64,000 bases of DNA from NCBI RefSeq assembly GCF_000969985.1, contig NZ_CP009526.1:3038001-3102000 (forward strand), read 5' to 3'. This DNA comes from Methanosarcina barkeri str. Wiesmoor (GTDB taxonomy: Archaea > Halobacteriota > Methanosarcinia > Methanosarcinales > Methanosarcinaceae). The notes under the pieces were generated by a model. That model had not been told where the DNA came from. It saw only the letters and a list, made by a program, of their open reading frames with translations, and did no database searches. Positions within the stretch are counted from its first letter, which is position 1. Every line of letters starts with the position of its first letter. Below are positions 1 to 8,006 of the stretch, one piece after another. The position numbers were made by a program, and so were the translations under genes.

Positions 1-482
1 AGATACGCAATAGTGACCGCAAGCGCTCCGAAAAAGAATGCTGAGAGCTGGATCGAAACACCAATAATTGGATAAACAATCACAAGAGCAGCCCCAAATG
101 CAGCACCTGAAGAGGCACCAAGAATATATGGTTCGACCAGAGGATTTCGGAAGACGTTCTGATAGACGGTACCGGCGATAGCGAGCGAACCGCCTACCAG
201 AAACGAAAGGAGAATTCGAGGGATGCGAAGATCCCAGATTATCATGTTATGTTGGGAAGGAAGAGCAGAGATATCTCCGAAAGTCAGGTGAGTCATGATC
301 GTGTGTATGATGTCGGTAATTGAAATGTAGTAATTTCCCATTACGACAGCGATACTGACCATAGCGATGAGCACAATTCCTAGCATCATAAGAATAAACA
401 TTTTTCGTAACTCTGAAAAATTATAACTTCTCTCGTGATCCAGGGTGGAGAGGAAATCTTTTAATGAGATTGATGTGGTCAT
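1..482 (-). CDS. FecCD-family ABC transporter permease (N-terminal part)
   Basis: This is the N-terminal about 160 residues of a membrane permease; the gene runs off the left edge. It begins MTTSISLKDFLSTL at an ATG with a good ribosome site (AGGAG six bases upstream). A hydrophobic segment follows, then the family's conserved stretches (WDLRIPRILLSFLVGGSLAI, YQNVFRNPLVEPYILG, SSGAAFGAAL). These are typical of BtuC/FhuB/FecCD permeases, which move iron-siderophore, cobalamin or other metal complexes across the cytoplasmic membrane with a FecE/BtuD ATPase and a binding protein. Those partners would lie outside the window. It is transcribed in the same direction as the methyltransferase and CooC-like genes to its right, with a 173-base gap. 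The substrate cannot be told from this fragment. Confidence 0.88.
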   Translation of the reverse strand, partial: MTTSISLKDFLSTLDHERSYNFSELRKMFILMMLGIVLIAMVSIAVVMGNYYISITDIIHTIMTHLTFGDISALPSQHNMIIWDLRIPRILLSFLVGGSLAIAGTVYQNVFRNPLVEPYILGASSGAAFGAALVIVYPIIGVSIQLSAFFFGALAVTIAY

Positions 483-579
483 CTTCTACTCCTGTTATTA
501 TATATGGTTCAAAAAAAGTACTCAGATCGGGAAAAGTCAAAAAGATATACTCGGCGATTGAGTACATAAAAGAGCCCGG

Positions 580-640
580 CAACACATATATCTTAAAAAT
601 AACATTTTTATTTTTATTAGTTATAAAAACGTTATTTTGA
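580..640 (-). promoter_or_regulatory. Possible promoter/operator upstream of the FecCD gene
   Basis: The AT-rich gap between the permease and the methyltransferase holds an 8-bp inverted repeat (AAAATAAC at 596-603, GTTATTTT at 631-638) next to a TATA-like run on the minus strand (around 583-592). The position fits a promoter with an operator for the permease gene. This is inference from symmetry and position only; such AT-rich symmetry can arise by chance. Confidence 0.25.
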
Positions 641-655
641 TTTCTTGTACTTTTA

Positions 656-1276
656 TTATTTTATAGTTTTTCTGAACTGAATCATGTAATTATAACCAAG
701 ATCTGTTAGGTTTATCTTTTCGAAACCATATCTCGTTATTAAATTTTCCAGTTCTCCAGGTGAAAAACGCATGTGCAGTGGCGGACCACAAGGTGTTTCT
801 TCTTTTTTGCATTCAATAATTGCCAGGCGCCCGTCAGGTTTTAAAACTCTGAGGACCTCGTCGAATATCATATTACTGTCTTTAGCCAGATCAAGAGCAT
901 GCAGCACGGTAGAAATAAAATAAACATCGATACAGCATTCGTTGATCGGTAATGGTTTGGTAATATCAGAAACTATTCCCTTGATATTCGTTAATCCTTT
1001 CAGATCAGCTTTTTCTGTCAGATCATCAATAAGATCCTGACGCTTTTCCAGAGCATATACTATTCCGGAATTCCCGACAATTGTGGAAGCAAAAAATGAA
1101 TAGTCTCCCGGCCCACAGCCCATATCAAGAAAAATGTCTCCATTTTTCAGTTTCAGCTCGCTGAATATTAAATCAGGGTCATGCATCCAGAAGCTGCTAT
1201 GACCACGTCTTTGTTGTTTTTCTCTATGATTGGGATTATGGTCAAATGCTTTTTTACATGTTTGTGCATTATTCAT
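656..1276 (-). CDS. Class I SAM-dependent methyltransferase
   Basis: A 206-residue methyltransferase. Motif I is LDMGCGPGDYSFFAS, the SAM-binding glycine loop; an acidic residue after it (YALEKRQD) fits the ribose contact, and VLRVLKPDGRLAIIECK is the usual post-motif region. The start was placed at ATG 1276 (MNNAQTCKKAF) rather than further upstream in the same open frame, because the upstream extension lies inside cooC and lacks family similarity. The start overlaps the end of the CooC-like gene by 8 bases, which suggests translational coupling. The substrate is unknown. Its pairing with a CooC-type ATPase and a FecCD permease hints at a role in metal or metal-cofactor handling, but that is inference. 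An arsenite- or ubiquinone-type methyltransferase of the same fold cannot be excluded. Confidence 0.8.
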   Translation of the reverse strand: MNNAQTCKKAFDHNPNHREKQQRRGHSSFWMHDPDLIFSELKLKNGDIFLDMGCGPGDYSFFASTIVGNSGIVYALEKRQDLIDDLTEKADLKGLTNIKGIVSDITKPLPINECCIDVYFISTVLHALDLAKDSNMIFDEVLRVLKPDGRLAIIECKKEETPCGPPLHMRFSPGELENLITRYGFEKINLTDLGYNYMIQFRKTIK

Positions 1277-2060
1277 GTATGCATTTCTCCGTAAAGACCT
1301 GCAACATATGCTGAACTTCGGTATTAACTGTCGTAATCTCCTCGCCTCTAAGTCCTGCAAGTGAAAGGGCAGGATCTGCCGGAATAGCTGCAATAACTTC
1401 ATGCTGCTTGCCGATAGTTTCTTGCATGAATTGTTCGTTTGATTCATTTACTTTATTCAGGACAAAGAATATAGGTTTGCCAATGCTGCTACTTAATTCA
1501 GCTACCTTTTCGGATAATTTAAGGGATTCGTAAGAGGGATCGATTACCATAAGGACATCATCCACGCTTTTTTCTATACCCCTTCCGAAGTGTTCGATAC
1601 CTGCCTCAGTATCAATAATGACTACTTCATCATGGTTCAATCTCAACTTCTCAATAAACTCTTTTACCAGTATTCCCATTGAGCAAGCGCAACCTTCACC
1701 TACTTCGTGGATTTTCCCTATAGCAATTAGCTTTATTCCCCCGTTCTCCGAAAGATATGCTTCGGGAATATCGGCAAAACCAATTCCGTCTTCAAAGAAA
1801 GAGACTGAATCCCAGTTAGGCGCTGCTTGCATGATTTTCTCAAGAACAGCATTTTTGCCGCCGAAGTATTCCATGAAATCGGGAGGAAGATCGACTCCAA
1901 GTTGCCTGTAAAGGCCGAAGTTCGATTCATCGGTATCGATGACAAGGACAGATTTCCCATTTTCTACAAGAGCTTTTGCAAGGAGAGTTGCAATAGTACT
2001 CTTACCACTTCCTCCTTTTCCACATATAGCGAGTTTGTATGCATTCTTATTATCCATCAT
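1269..2060 (-). CDS. cooC: CooC-like nickel/CODH maturation ATPase
   Basis: A 263-residue P-loop ATPase of the MinD/CooC group. Residues 14-22 form a deviant Walker A (GKGGSGKST), the ATP-dependent dimer signature; DTDESNFGLYRQLG follows as in CooC; VVIIDTEAGIEHFGRGIEKS is the Walker B/switch II region. C124 and C126 form a CxC motif (GCACSMG) that in CooC binds metal at the dimer interface. CooC proteins help insert nickel into carbon monoxide dehydrogenase or acetyl-CoA synthase. No CODH gene is in view, so the client is not proven; a related nickel or corrinoid enzyme is possible. The start may be ATG 2060 or the next ATG; a GGAG ribosome site about 9 bases upstream supports the first. That ribosome site lies inside a 28-bp tandem repeat. 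Confidence 0.82.
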   Translation of the reverse strand: MMDNKNAYKLAICGKGGSGKSTIATLLAKALVENGKSVLVIDTDESNFGLYRQLGVDLPPDFMEYFGGKNAVLEKIMQAAPNWDSVSFFEDGIGFADIPEAYLSENGGIKLIAIGKIHEVGEGCACSMGILVKEFIEKLRLNHDEVVIIDTEAGIEHFGRGIEKSVDDVLMVIDPSYESLKLSEKVAELSSSIGKPIFFVLNKVNESNEQFMQETIGKQHEVIAAIPADPALSLAGLRGEEITTVNTEVQHMLQVFTEKCIHE

Positions 2061-2061
2061 A

Positions 2062-2145
2062 TTTTGTTCTCCAATATCTCAACAACTTCTTTTGTTCTCC
2101 AATATCTCAACAACTTCTTTTGTTCTCCAATATCTCAACAACTTC
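2062..2145. repeat. 28-bp tandem repeat, three copies, over the cooC ribosome site
   Basis: Three exact 28-bp units (period seen from the G of TTTTGTTCTCC at 2066, 2094 and 2122) lie directly upstream of cooC. Each unit read on the minus strand carries the GGAGAACAAAA that serves cooC as its Shine-Dalgarno site, so the leader holds three potential ribosome sites. Twenty-eight is not a multiple of three, so this is not an extended coding repeat. It is probably a slippage array. Confidence 0.9.
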
Positions 2146-2306
2146 TGTTTTCACAGCATCAGAACGTATACTTTTGACTTATCTACTAATATCTCACAAT
2201 TTTTTTGTCAATACACGAACTGTCCAGGGAGCGTTCTCACATCGTGGAGCTATTTTGATCTGTTCGGCGGATAGTTCGAACTTAACTTTTCTTAATTTCC
2301 ATATTT

Positions 2307-2375
2307 TTTGTATTCAGATTGTCTGAATACAAATATTATTAATTAATATTTTTTGTATTCATATTGTCTGAATAC
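2307..2375. promoter_or_regulatory. Two tandem palindromes, likely operators, upstream of cooC
   Basis: A near-perfect palindrome at 2307-2333 has 12-bp arms (TTTGTATTCAGA and its complement) around a TTG centre. A second copy at 2355-2375 keeps GTATTCA and TGAATAC with the same centre. The two centres are 45 bp apart, and the spacer itself contains a third inverted repeat (AAATATTA/TAATATTT at 2331-2351). Repeated half-sites upstream of a metal-centred gene set are what one expects of a dimeric repressor such as a NikR-, Fur- or DtxR-type regulator, but the motif was not recognised as a known site. Confidence 0.6.
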
Positions 2376-2552
2376 TAACAAAATATTCGCAAACTCTATT
2401 TAAACCTTATGATTTTAAACGTGTGTTCTAAAATAAATTAAGAGAAAATGGTTCTGACAGAAAAAAATTTAAGACAAAAAAGAAATGTCTAAACTTTTCA
2501 AGCTCAAGCATGCTTCCAATTATCACATTGTTGACTTCTTTCTCATAACTCG

Positions 2553-2600
2553 AAAGTTCAGATTAAAGTTCAGATTAAAGTTCAGATTAAAGTTCAGATT
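2553..2600. repeat. 12-bp tandem repeat, four copies
   Basis: The unit AAAGTTCAGATT is repeated four times head to tail in a non-coding stretch. It contains no gene and no obvious symmetry; replication slippage is the simplest origin. Confidence 0.9.
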
Positions 2601-3218
2601 ATCTACTCGTTAACCCAGATTGGCTAATAGGACTCTACTTACTATCATCGTATGTGCGAAATGCAATTAGTCAGCATGCAGGTAAGTATTCATTGACCCA
2701 CTGGAAATATGTTTTATTATAATCCTCACTGGTCATATTGCAAACTCAGGAAAAATCCACGCTAAGAGGAAAATAACTCTTGATCTTTCCATAATCCCAA
2801 ACTAAATGATTTCCACCTGCTGTTTCGTATACTTCCAGATTTTTCATCACTCCTAGTTCGCATGTTCGTCCAAAATTAAAATTTACTTTATAATAAAGAA
2901 AAACTAAATACACTTCGACCTTTAAACTCTTAAGGAGGATATGAAAATGGATGATAGAGGGGATGCAAAATATGGATGCTGAAGAAATTCGAGTGACCTT
3001 CAGGTTTTTATCCCTGAAAAAAATATGATTTCAAGTTTTGGAATTCAAGAAAATCTGTTTCTTCCTTTTCTACTTTCACGTGAACTACCTCTCCCTTAAT
3101 TCTTCGCCTTTCGGCTCCGTTTCGAGGGAGAAGCTTCCTGGTTCATTCCTTTCTCTTTTGAGAACAAGTTCCCAGGCCCTTCCCCGCGTACCGCAGGTGT
3201 CAAATAACTATAAGAGTG
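2601..3218. other. Gene-poor stretch with small decayed coding traces
   Basis: No intact gene is supported. Two traces are worth recording. On the minus strand a 33-codon frame at 2746-2847 (starting MKNLEVYETAGGNHLVWDYG) follows an AGGAGTG ribosome-like site and continues upstream without stops for about 25 codons, so it may be the end of a decayed gene. On the plus strand a very strong ribosome site (AAGGAGGAT) at about 2934 precedes only a 13-codon frame and an overlapping short frame (MDAEEIRVTFRFLSLKKI), as though a gene start was cut off. The G+C-rich block at 3095-3200, next to the 3' side of the tnpB relic, may be an element end. Confidence 0.35.
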
Positions 3219-4062
3219 TCAGATAACTATAAGATTTTGATCTTGAAGTAAGAATTTTTTGATATTGATTGCAGCATTAATGTCCCTATCATGTTTTGTT
3301 TTACAATCAGGACATTCTCATTCTCTAGCATCAAGAGTCAGATTAGAGCTATAATATCCGCAAACGTTACAAAGTTTAGAAGATGGTTCAAATCTTCCTA
3401 TTCTCAGGATAGTTTTACCAAACCAATCTGCTTTATACTCCAACTTTGTAACAAAACTACTCCATGCAGAATCATTTATAGCTTGAGCTAAACAATGATT
3501 TTTCTGCATCCTCTTAACATTCGGATTTTCCAACGCGATAGCTTGATTCTCGCGGATAAGTTTAGAAGAGAATTTATGCTGGAAATCATTTCTCTGATTG
3601 CTTATTTTTTCGTGGAGTTTTGAAAGTTACAGTTCGACTTTCTCTCGATTTTTTGAACCTTTAACTTTTCTACTTACTCTTTTTGCAGGACTTTTAACCG
3701 GTTAAGAGAATTTTTCAAGTAGTTAGGGTTCTCAATTTTTTCTCCTGTAGAAAGAACTGCAAAATCCTTAATTCCTACATCTATTCCTACTGTAGTAGAT
3801 TCTGAAAATCCCTGTTTTGTAGGCTGTTCTTTTCCATCTTCAACAAGAATACTGATATAGTATTTTCCTGTGTAAGACCTGGAACAGTTGCTGTTTTCAG
3901 AGTATCTTCAAACCGTGAGATTAATTTCTTGTATTGTTCATAAGTTTTAATCTTCTGTTATAAAGCCCAATTATAGACAAATCTACAAGCTCCAAAATGA
4001 ACTTTTATAAGTCTTTTTTGATCTTTGTTGGGGTAGACTCGGTACTTATAGGCTTTTAACAT
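3219..4062 (-). pseudogene. tnpB: Decayed IS605-type TnpB (OrfB)
   Basis: On the minus strand from ATG 4062 one can follow a typical TnpB start (MLKAYKYRVYPNKDQKRL), then several stops and frameshifts, and finally the C-terminal zinc-finger part (PSSKLCNVCGYYSSNLTLDA) followed by ECPDCKTKHDRDINAAINI. An in-frame TGA stands where TnpB has the tryptophan after DARE, so even the conserved end is broken. TnpB is the RNA-guided nuclease of IS200/IS605 elements. No tnpA is present. The zinc-finger cysteines (CxxC twice) and the DRDINAA active-site region remain readable. The element is certainly inactive as protein. Confidence 0.85.
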
Positions 4063-4562
4063 CCTATAAGAATAGATTTTAAAAAAAGGAATAATTTTTG
4101 TTAAAGAAAATTCTTTGAAGCTGACTGCTTTCATCCCCCACCCGCCACCTTCCGGTTCTCAACGGAAGCTGTCGAGGAAGGGACTTCACGCCTTAGACTT
4201 AAATTACTTCACTCTTATATACAGAGATACCTTTATACATTTTATAATGCCTTTTACATTTAATTTCCTATTCAATAATTATTCAACAATTAACTCAACA
4301 ATTACTCAACAATTGTTCAGTAACAATTGAAAATTGCAGTGCAGCACCTAAAAAAGCTAAGAAAGGAATCGGGCGCAAAAATGTTATAAAAGAAGAGAGG
4401 AAGTAATTAGCCGAAGAGTTTAAACTGAAGGGAGAACAAAAAGATCTAGATTTGAAAGATGGGACTTAAAAGAGAATTAAAAAAGGATGAAGGGAAAATA
4501 AAGAAAATTTATGAAAAATTAAGTAAAATTAAGTAAAATTAAGAAAAATTGATAGAGAATCC
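4063..4562. other. Intergenic stretch with a hairpin, no gene seen
   Basis: About 500 AT-rich bases between the tnpB relic and the repeat array upstream of gatE. A small hairpin (CTTCCG, loop of 8, CGGAAG) lies near 4151-4170 and may belong to the end of the IS605-type element. Short repeats of CAACAATTA (4278-4330) and AAAATTAAG (4515-4550) are present. No frame in this stretch resembles a protein. Confidence 0.5.
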
Positions 4563-4664
4563 AAGGAAAGTTTACAAAGAAAGTTTAAGAGAATTCAAGG
4601 AAAGTTTACAAAGAAAGTTTAAGGGAATTCAAGGAAAGTTTACAAAGAAAGTTTAAGGGAATTC
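4563..4664. repeat. 34-bp tandem repeat, three copies, upstream of gatE
   Basis: The unit starts AAGGAAAGTTTACAAAGAAA and is 34 bp long; copies start at 4563, 4597 and 4631. The array ends about 50 bases before the gatE start codon, so it lies in or next to its promoter or leader. Each unit contains AAGGAAAG, a purine run that resembles a weak ribosome site. Confidence 0.9.
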
Positions 4665-4716
4665 AAGTAAAATTAAAGAGAATTAAGGCGCTTCCTGCTT
4701 AGATTCGGGTGAAAAT

Positions 4717-6618
4717 ATGGAAAAATACGATTATAGTGAACTTGGGCTGAAAGCCGGGCTTGAAATTCACCAGCAGCTGGATTCGAAGGAAAAGCTGTTC
4801 TGCAGGTGTCCGACTCTTATAAGGGATGTCAAGGAATCGGACTTCGAGTTTTTCAGGTATCTCAGGGCTACAGAAAGTGAGATGGGAGAAAAAGACAGGG
4901 CTGCAGTGGAGCAGACCAAGATCAGGAGGAAGTATATTTATAAGGCTTATGACACGACCTGCCTTATAGAGAATGATGAAGAGCCTCCAAGAGAACTCAA
5001 TAAGGAAGCCCTGGATATTTCCCTGGGGATTGCAAAACTCTTCAACATGAAGCCTGTCGACCAGATGCACGTTATGAGGAAGATCGTAGTAGACGGGTCT
5101 AACACAAGTGGGTTCCAGAGGACTGCTTTTCTTGCAAGTGATGGATTTATTGAAACCTCCCAGGGGCTTTGCGGAATTGACAGCCTTTGCGTGGAAGAAG
5201 AAGCTGCCCAGAAAATAGAGGAAATAGGGGATTCAATCATTTATTCCCTGGACAGGCTTGGAATTCCGCTTGTGGAAATTGCGACTGCACCAGATATCAA
5301 ATCTCCTCGCCATGCAAGAGAGGTCGCTGAGCAGATAGGAATGTTCCTCAGGTCCACAGGTAAAGTAAAGAGAGGGCTTGGCACGATCAGGCAGGATGTA
5401 AATGTCTCAATTGCCGAAGGTGCAAGAGTCGAAATTAAAGGCGTGCAGGCACTTGACCTTATAGAAGATATTATCCGCAGGGAAGTTGAAAGACAGTTAA
5501 ACCTTCTTTTTATCAGACAGGAGCTTATAGAAAGAAAAGCCTTCGTCTGCGAAGAAATCTATGACATAACAGGACTTTTCGTAGATACAAAATCCAAGGT
5601 CCTGCAAAAAGGCGTGAAAAAAGGCGCAGTCCTTGCAGCCCATCTCAAGAAATTCGAAGGGCTTGTAGGCAAAGAGGTGCAGCCAGGAAGAAGGCTCGGG
5701 ACCGAATTTTCAGACAGGGCAAAAACCGCTGGCGTTGGAGGGATTTTCCACACCGACGAACTTCCTAACTACGGGATAACCGAAAAAGAAGTCAAGACTG
5801 TCCGAGACGCAATAGGTGCATCTGCAGGGGACGCCGTAATAATGGTTGCGGACGAACCCGAGAAAGCCAGGCTCGCAATCGAAGCAGTTATTCAAAGGGC
5901 AAAAGAAGCAATGGAAGGAATCCCTGAGGAGACCCGAAAAGCCCTTCCCGATGGAAACACCGCCTATATGCGTCCCCTTCCTGGCGCTGCAAGGATGTAC
6001 CCTGAAACCGATGTGCCTCAAATCGAAATCTCGCAGGAATATTTCGATTCAATTGAGATTCCAGAACTCCTCACTGAACGGGCGAAACGTTTTGTCTCCG
6101 AAAATGGCCTGAATCAAGAGCTTGCCGAGAAAATAGCTTATTCAAAGCATCTTCCTCTCTTTGAGGAGCTAATCGAGACTTACGGAAAAGACGAAAACGT
6201 AAACTCAACCCTCATCGCCAGAACTCTTGTTGGAATCGTTCCGGAAATCCGGAGAAATGGGGTAGAGACTGAAAACCTTACGGATGAACATTTCAAAGGG
6301 CTTTTTGTAGCTATTTCAAATCAGGAAATCGCAAAAGAAGCCATTCAGGACCTTTTGGCCGCTCTTGCAGAAGAGCCTGAACTGAGCACGCCGGAAGCGA
6401 TCTCAAATCTTGGACTCAGTGCTTTTGATCCCGAAGAAGTCGAAAACTTTATCAAAAAAACCGTCAGGGAAAGAGAAGACTTTATCAAAGAAAAAGGTCC
6501 TGCAGCTCTTGGCCCCCTCATGGGTATTGTCATGAAGGAATACAGGGGCACGGTTGATGGAAAAATCCTTAGCCAGATGTTGAAAAAAGAACTGGATAGT
6601 TTCATTAATCAGGGATAA
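4717..6618 (+). CDS. gatE: Glutamyl-tRNA(Gln) amidotransferase subunit E
   Basis: A 633-residue GatE, the archaeal amidotransferase subunit that with GatD converts Glu-tRNA(Gln) to Gln-tRNA(Gln). The start [23 protein letters not shown] carries the GatB/GatE signature. CRCPTL follows, then [15 protein letters not shown] and [13 protein letters not shown] of the kinase cradle. The middle part (about residues 270-420, [20 protein letters not shown]) is the AspRS-like insertion that distinguishes GatE from GatB, and the C-terminal 150 residues form the helical tail with the YqeY-like end ([22 protein letters not shown]). Length fits the family. gatD is not adjacent here. The gene looks intact and is core to translation, because methanogens lack a GlnRS. 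Confidence 0.97.
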   Translation: MEKYDYSELGLKAGLEIHQQLDSKEKLFCRCPTLIRDVKESDFEFFRYLRATESEMGEKDRAAVEQTKIRRKYIYKAYDTTCLIENDEEPPRELNKEALDISLGIAKLFNMKPVDQMHVMRKIVVDGSNTSGFQRTAFLASDGFIETSQGLCGIDSLCVEEEAAQKIEEIGDSIIYSLDRLGIPLVEIATAPDIKSPRHAREVAEQIGMFLRSTGKVKRGLGTIRQDVNVSIAEGARVEIKGVQALDLIEDIIRREVERQLNLLFIRQELIERKAFVCEEIYDITGLFVDTKSKVLQKGVKKGAVLAAHLKKFEGLVGKEVQPGRRLGTEFSDRAKTAGVGGIFHTDELPNYGITEKEVKTVRDAIGASAGDAVIMVADEPEKARLAIEAVIQRAKEAMEGIPEETRKALPDGNTAYMRPLPGAARMYPETDVPQIEISQEYFDSIEIPELLTERAKRFVSENGLNQELAEKIAYSKHLPLFEELIETYGKDENVNSTLIARTLVGIVPEIRRNGVETENLTDEHFKGLFVAISNQEIAKEAIQDLLAALAEEPELSTPEAISNLGLSAFDPEEVENFIKKTVREREDFIKEKGPAALGPLMGIVMKEYRGTVDGKILSQMLKKELDSFINQG

Positions 6619-6659
6619 CTCCCCTCTTTTTCTTTTATCCTTTATTATTATTATTTTCT

Positions 6660-6960
6660 GTTTTTTATTTTTCTATTTATTATTTTCTATTTATTATTTT
6701 CTATTTATTATTTTCTATTTATTATTTTCTATTTATTATTTTCTATTTATTATTTTCTATTTATTATTTTCTATTTATTATTTTCTATTTATTATTTTCT
6801 GTTTGTTATTTTCTGTTTGTTATTTTCTGTTTGTTATTTTCTGTTTGTTATTTTCTGTTTGTTATTTTCTGTTTGTTATTTTCTGTTTGTTATTTTCTGT
6901 TTGTTATTTTCTGTTTTTATTCTTTATTTTTTGTTTTTATTCTTTATTTTTTGTTTTTAT
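6660..6960. repeat. 14-bp T-rich tandem array downstream of gatE, two variants
   Basis: About nine or ten units of ATTATTTTCTATTT are followed by about nine units of GTTATTTTCTGTTT and then by looser variants ending in CTTTATTTTTTGTTTTTATT. The switch of all units at once from A- to G-type suggests two rounds of expansion. Each unit carries a TTTT tract on the plus strand. Archaeal transcription often ends at such tracts, so the array may act as a multiple terminator for gatE. The long frames through it are simple repeats, not genes. Confidence 0.92.
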
Positions 6961-7119
6961 TCGTTATCTTATTAAGAAATACTTTTTTACTTCTTTTTAT
7001 ACATGATTTTTTCCTTCAAGAATGTTTCAGGCTAGATATAGCAAAACAATAGATTTTTATCTCCAGGATACAAAAATTATCTCTCTAAATGACAGAAATT
7101 CCCATTTGTGACGTAAAGA

Positions 7120-7262
7120 AGATAACTTTTTATATTAATTAAGACATTTATACTAATAGTACTTAGTGGTAGTTGTGGGTGAGATTTGGTACATAGGAGA
7201 TGATAAGTGGCGTAATGATCCACAAGAAGGTTTCAAGGTAATAACCTCAGGAGAAGATCCCC
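7120..7262 (+). promoter_or_regulatory. Leader and likely promoter of the response regulator
   Basis: A TATA-like stretch (TTTTTATATTAATTAA) near 7127-7142 lies about 130 bases upstream of the GTG start. The rest of the leader has no clear frame and ends in AGGAGAAG, a good ribosome site eight bases before the GTG. Assigned from composition and position. Confidence 0.35.
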
Positions 7263-7646
7263 GTGAAAATACTGCTTGTAGATGATGACCCTTTGTTTTT
7301 GGAGCTATCAAAAACCTTCTTAGAAGTCTTCCATGATATAACTTCGGATACTGTAGACTCTGCAAGGGAAGCCCTTCAGAGATTGGAGAAAAACTCCTAT
7401 GATGTGGTAGTCTCAGACTATGATATGCCTTTAATGGACGGCATCACGTTCTTGAAAACTATTCGTGACAAAAGGATTGATATCCCCTTCATCCTGTTCA
7501 CAGGTGTGGGTAAAGATGAACTTATGCACCAGGCAATTGAGAACGGTGCAGATTCCTTTATTCAGAAAATAGGGGACCCAAAAGCTCAGTATTCCGAGCT
7601 GTCAAAGAGAATCTGGCAGGCTGTCAGTAGCAACGCAGGCTACTAA
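7263..7646 (+). CDS. Stand-alone receiver-domain response regulator
   Basis: A 127-residue protein made only of a CheY-like receiver domain. The acidic pocket is D7-D8-D9, the phosphoacceptor is D52 (VVVSDYDMPLMDG), T80 (ILFTG) is the switch residue and K102 the conserved lysine, so it should be phosphorylatable. It starts with GTG behind AGGAG. There is no output domain, so it probably acts by protein contact, as many Methanosarcina single-domain regulators do. No histidine kinase is adjacent; the closest one in the window is 31 kb away and there is no reason to link them. The neighbour downstream is a metabolic operon on the same strand, 360 bases off. Confidence 0.9.
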   Translation: MKILLVDDDPLFLELSKTFLEVFHDITSDTVDSAREALQRLEKNSYDVVVSDYDMPLMDGITFLKTIRDKRIDIPFILFTGVGKDELMHQAIENGADSFIQKIGDPKAQYSELSKRIWQAVSSNAGY

Positions 7647-8006
7647 AAGAACAAAGTAAGAACTTTGAACCCTGCGATAGTTATCAACTAAATTAAAAAT
7701 GTTTATATATGTCAATAGCTGTCGCTAAGTAGGTCTTCAGATCTTTTTTTCTTTACAAACTTTTAATGAGCATGATATCTAACATACAATACAATATTTA
7801 ACGCAATGTAATCTTTAATGTGTAATATTTAATGCAATGTAATATTTAGCCGTCTTTAATCTTAGATATTCTTATTTAGTATTATTTAGCCTCCTCCTGC
7901 TAAATAATAAACAGATTTATCCAGCAGACCAGATAAAGCCTTCTGTAACAAAAGATTTCTGGAATATATTTATTTCCTTGTATATTCATGCTTTTATGGG
8001 GATTTT
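7647..8006. other. Intergenic region with short repeats and a likely ALDH promoter
   Basis: The middle holds repeated AATATTTAA(C/T)GCAATGTAAT words (7790-7855), and TAGCCTCC/TTAGCC words near 7850-7900. Just before the aldehyde dehydrogenase, GGAATATATTTATT at about 7961-7975 resembles an archaeal TATA box and would give a leader of only about 15-20 bases; TGGGGATTTT is a weak ribosome site. No gene is seen. Confidence 0.4.

Noticed and set aside
4115-4330. 71-codon plus-strand frame upstream of gatE
   Set aside because: Ends in ACAATTA-type simple repeats and covers the hairpin of an element end; no ribosome site.
6803-7052. Two overlapping plus-strand frames rich in Phe, Leu, Cys and Val
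   Set aside because: They are translations of the 14-bp T-rich tandem array, with no ribosome site and no family.
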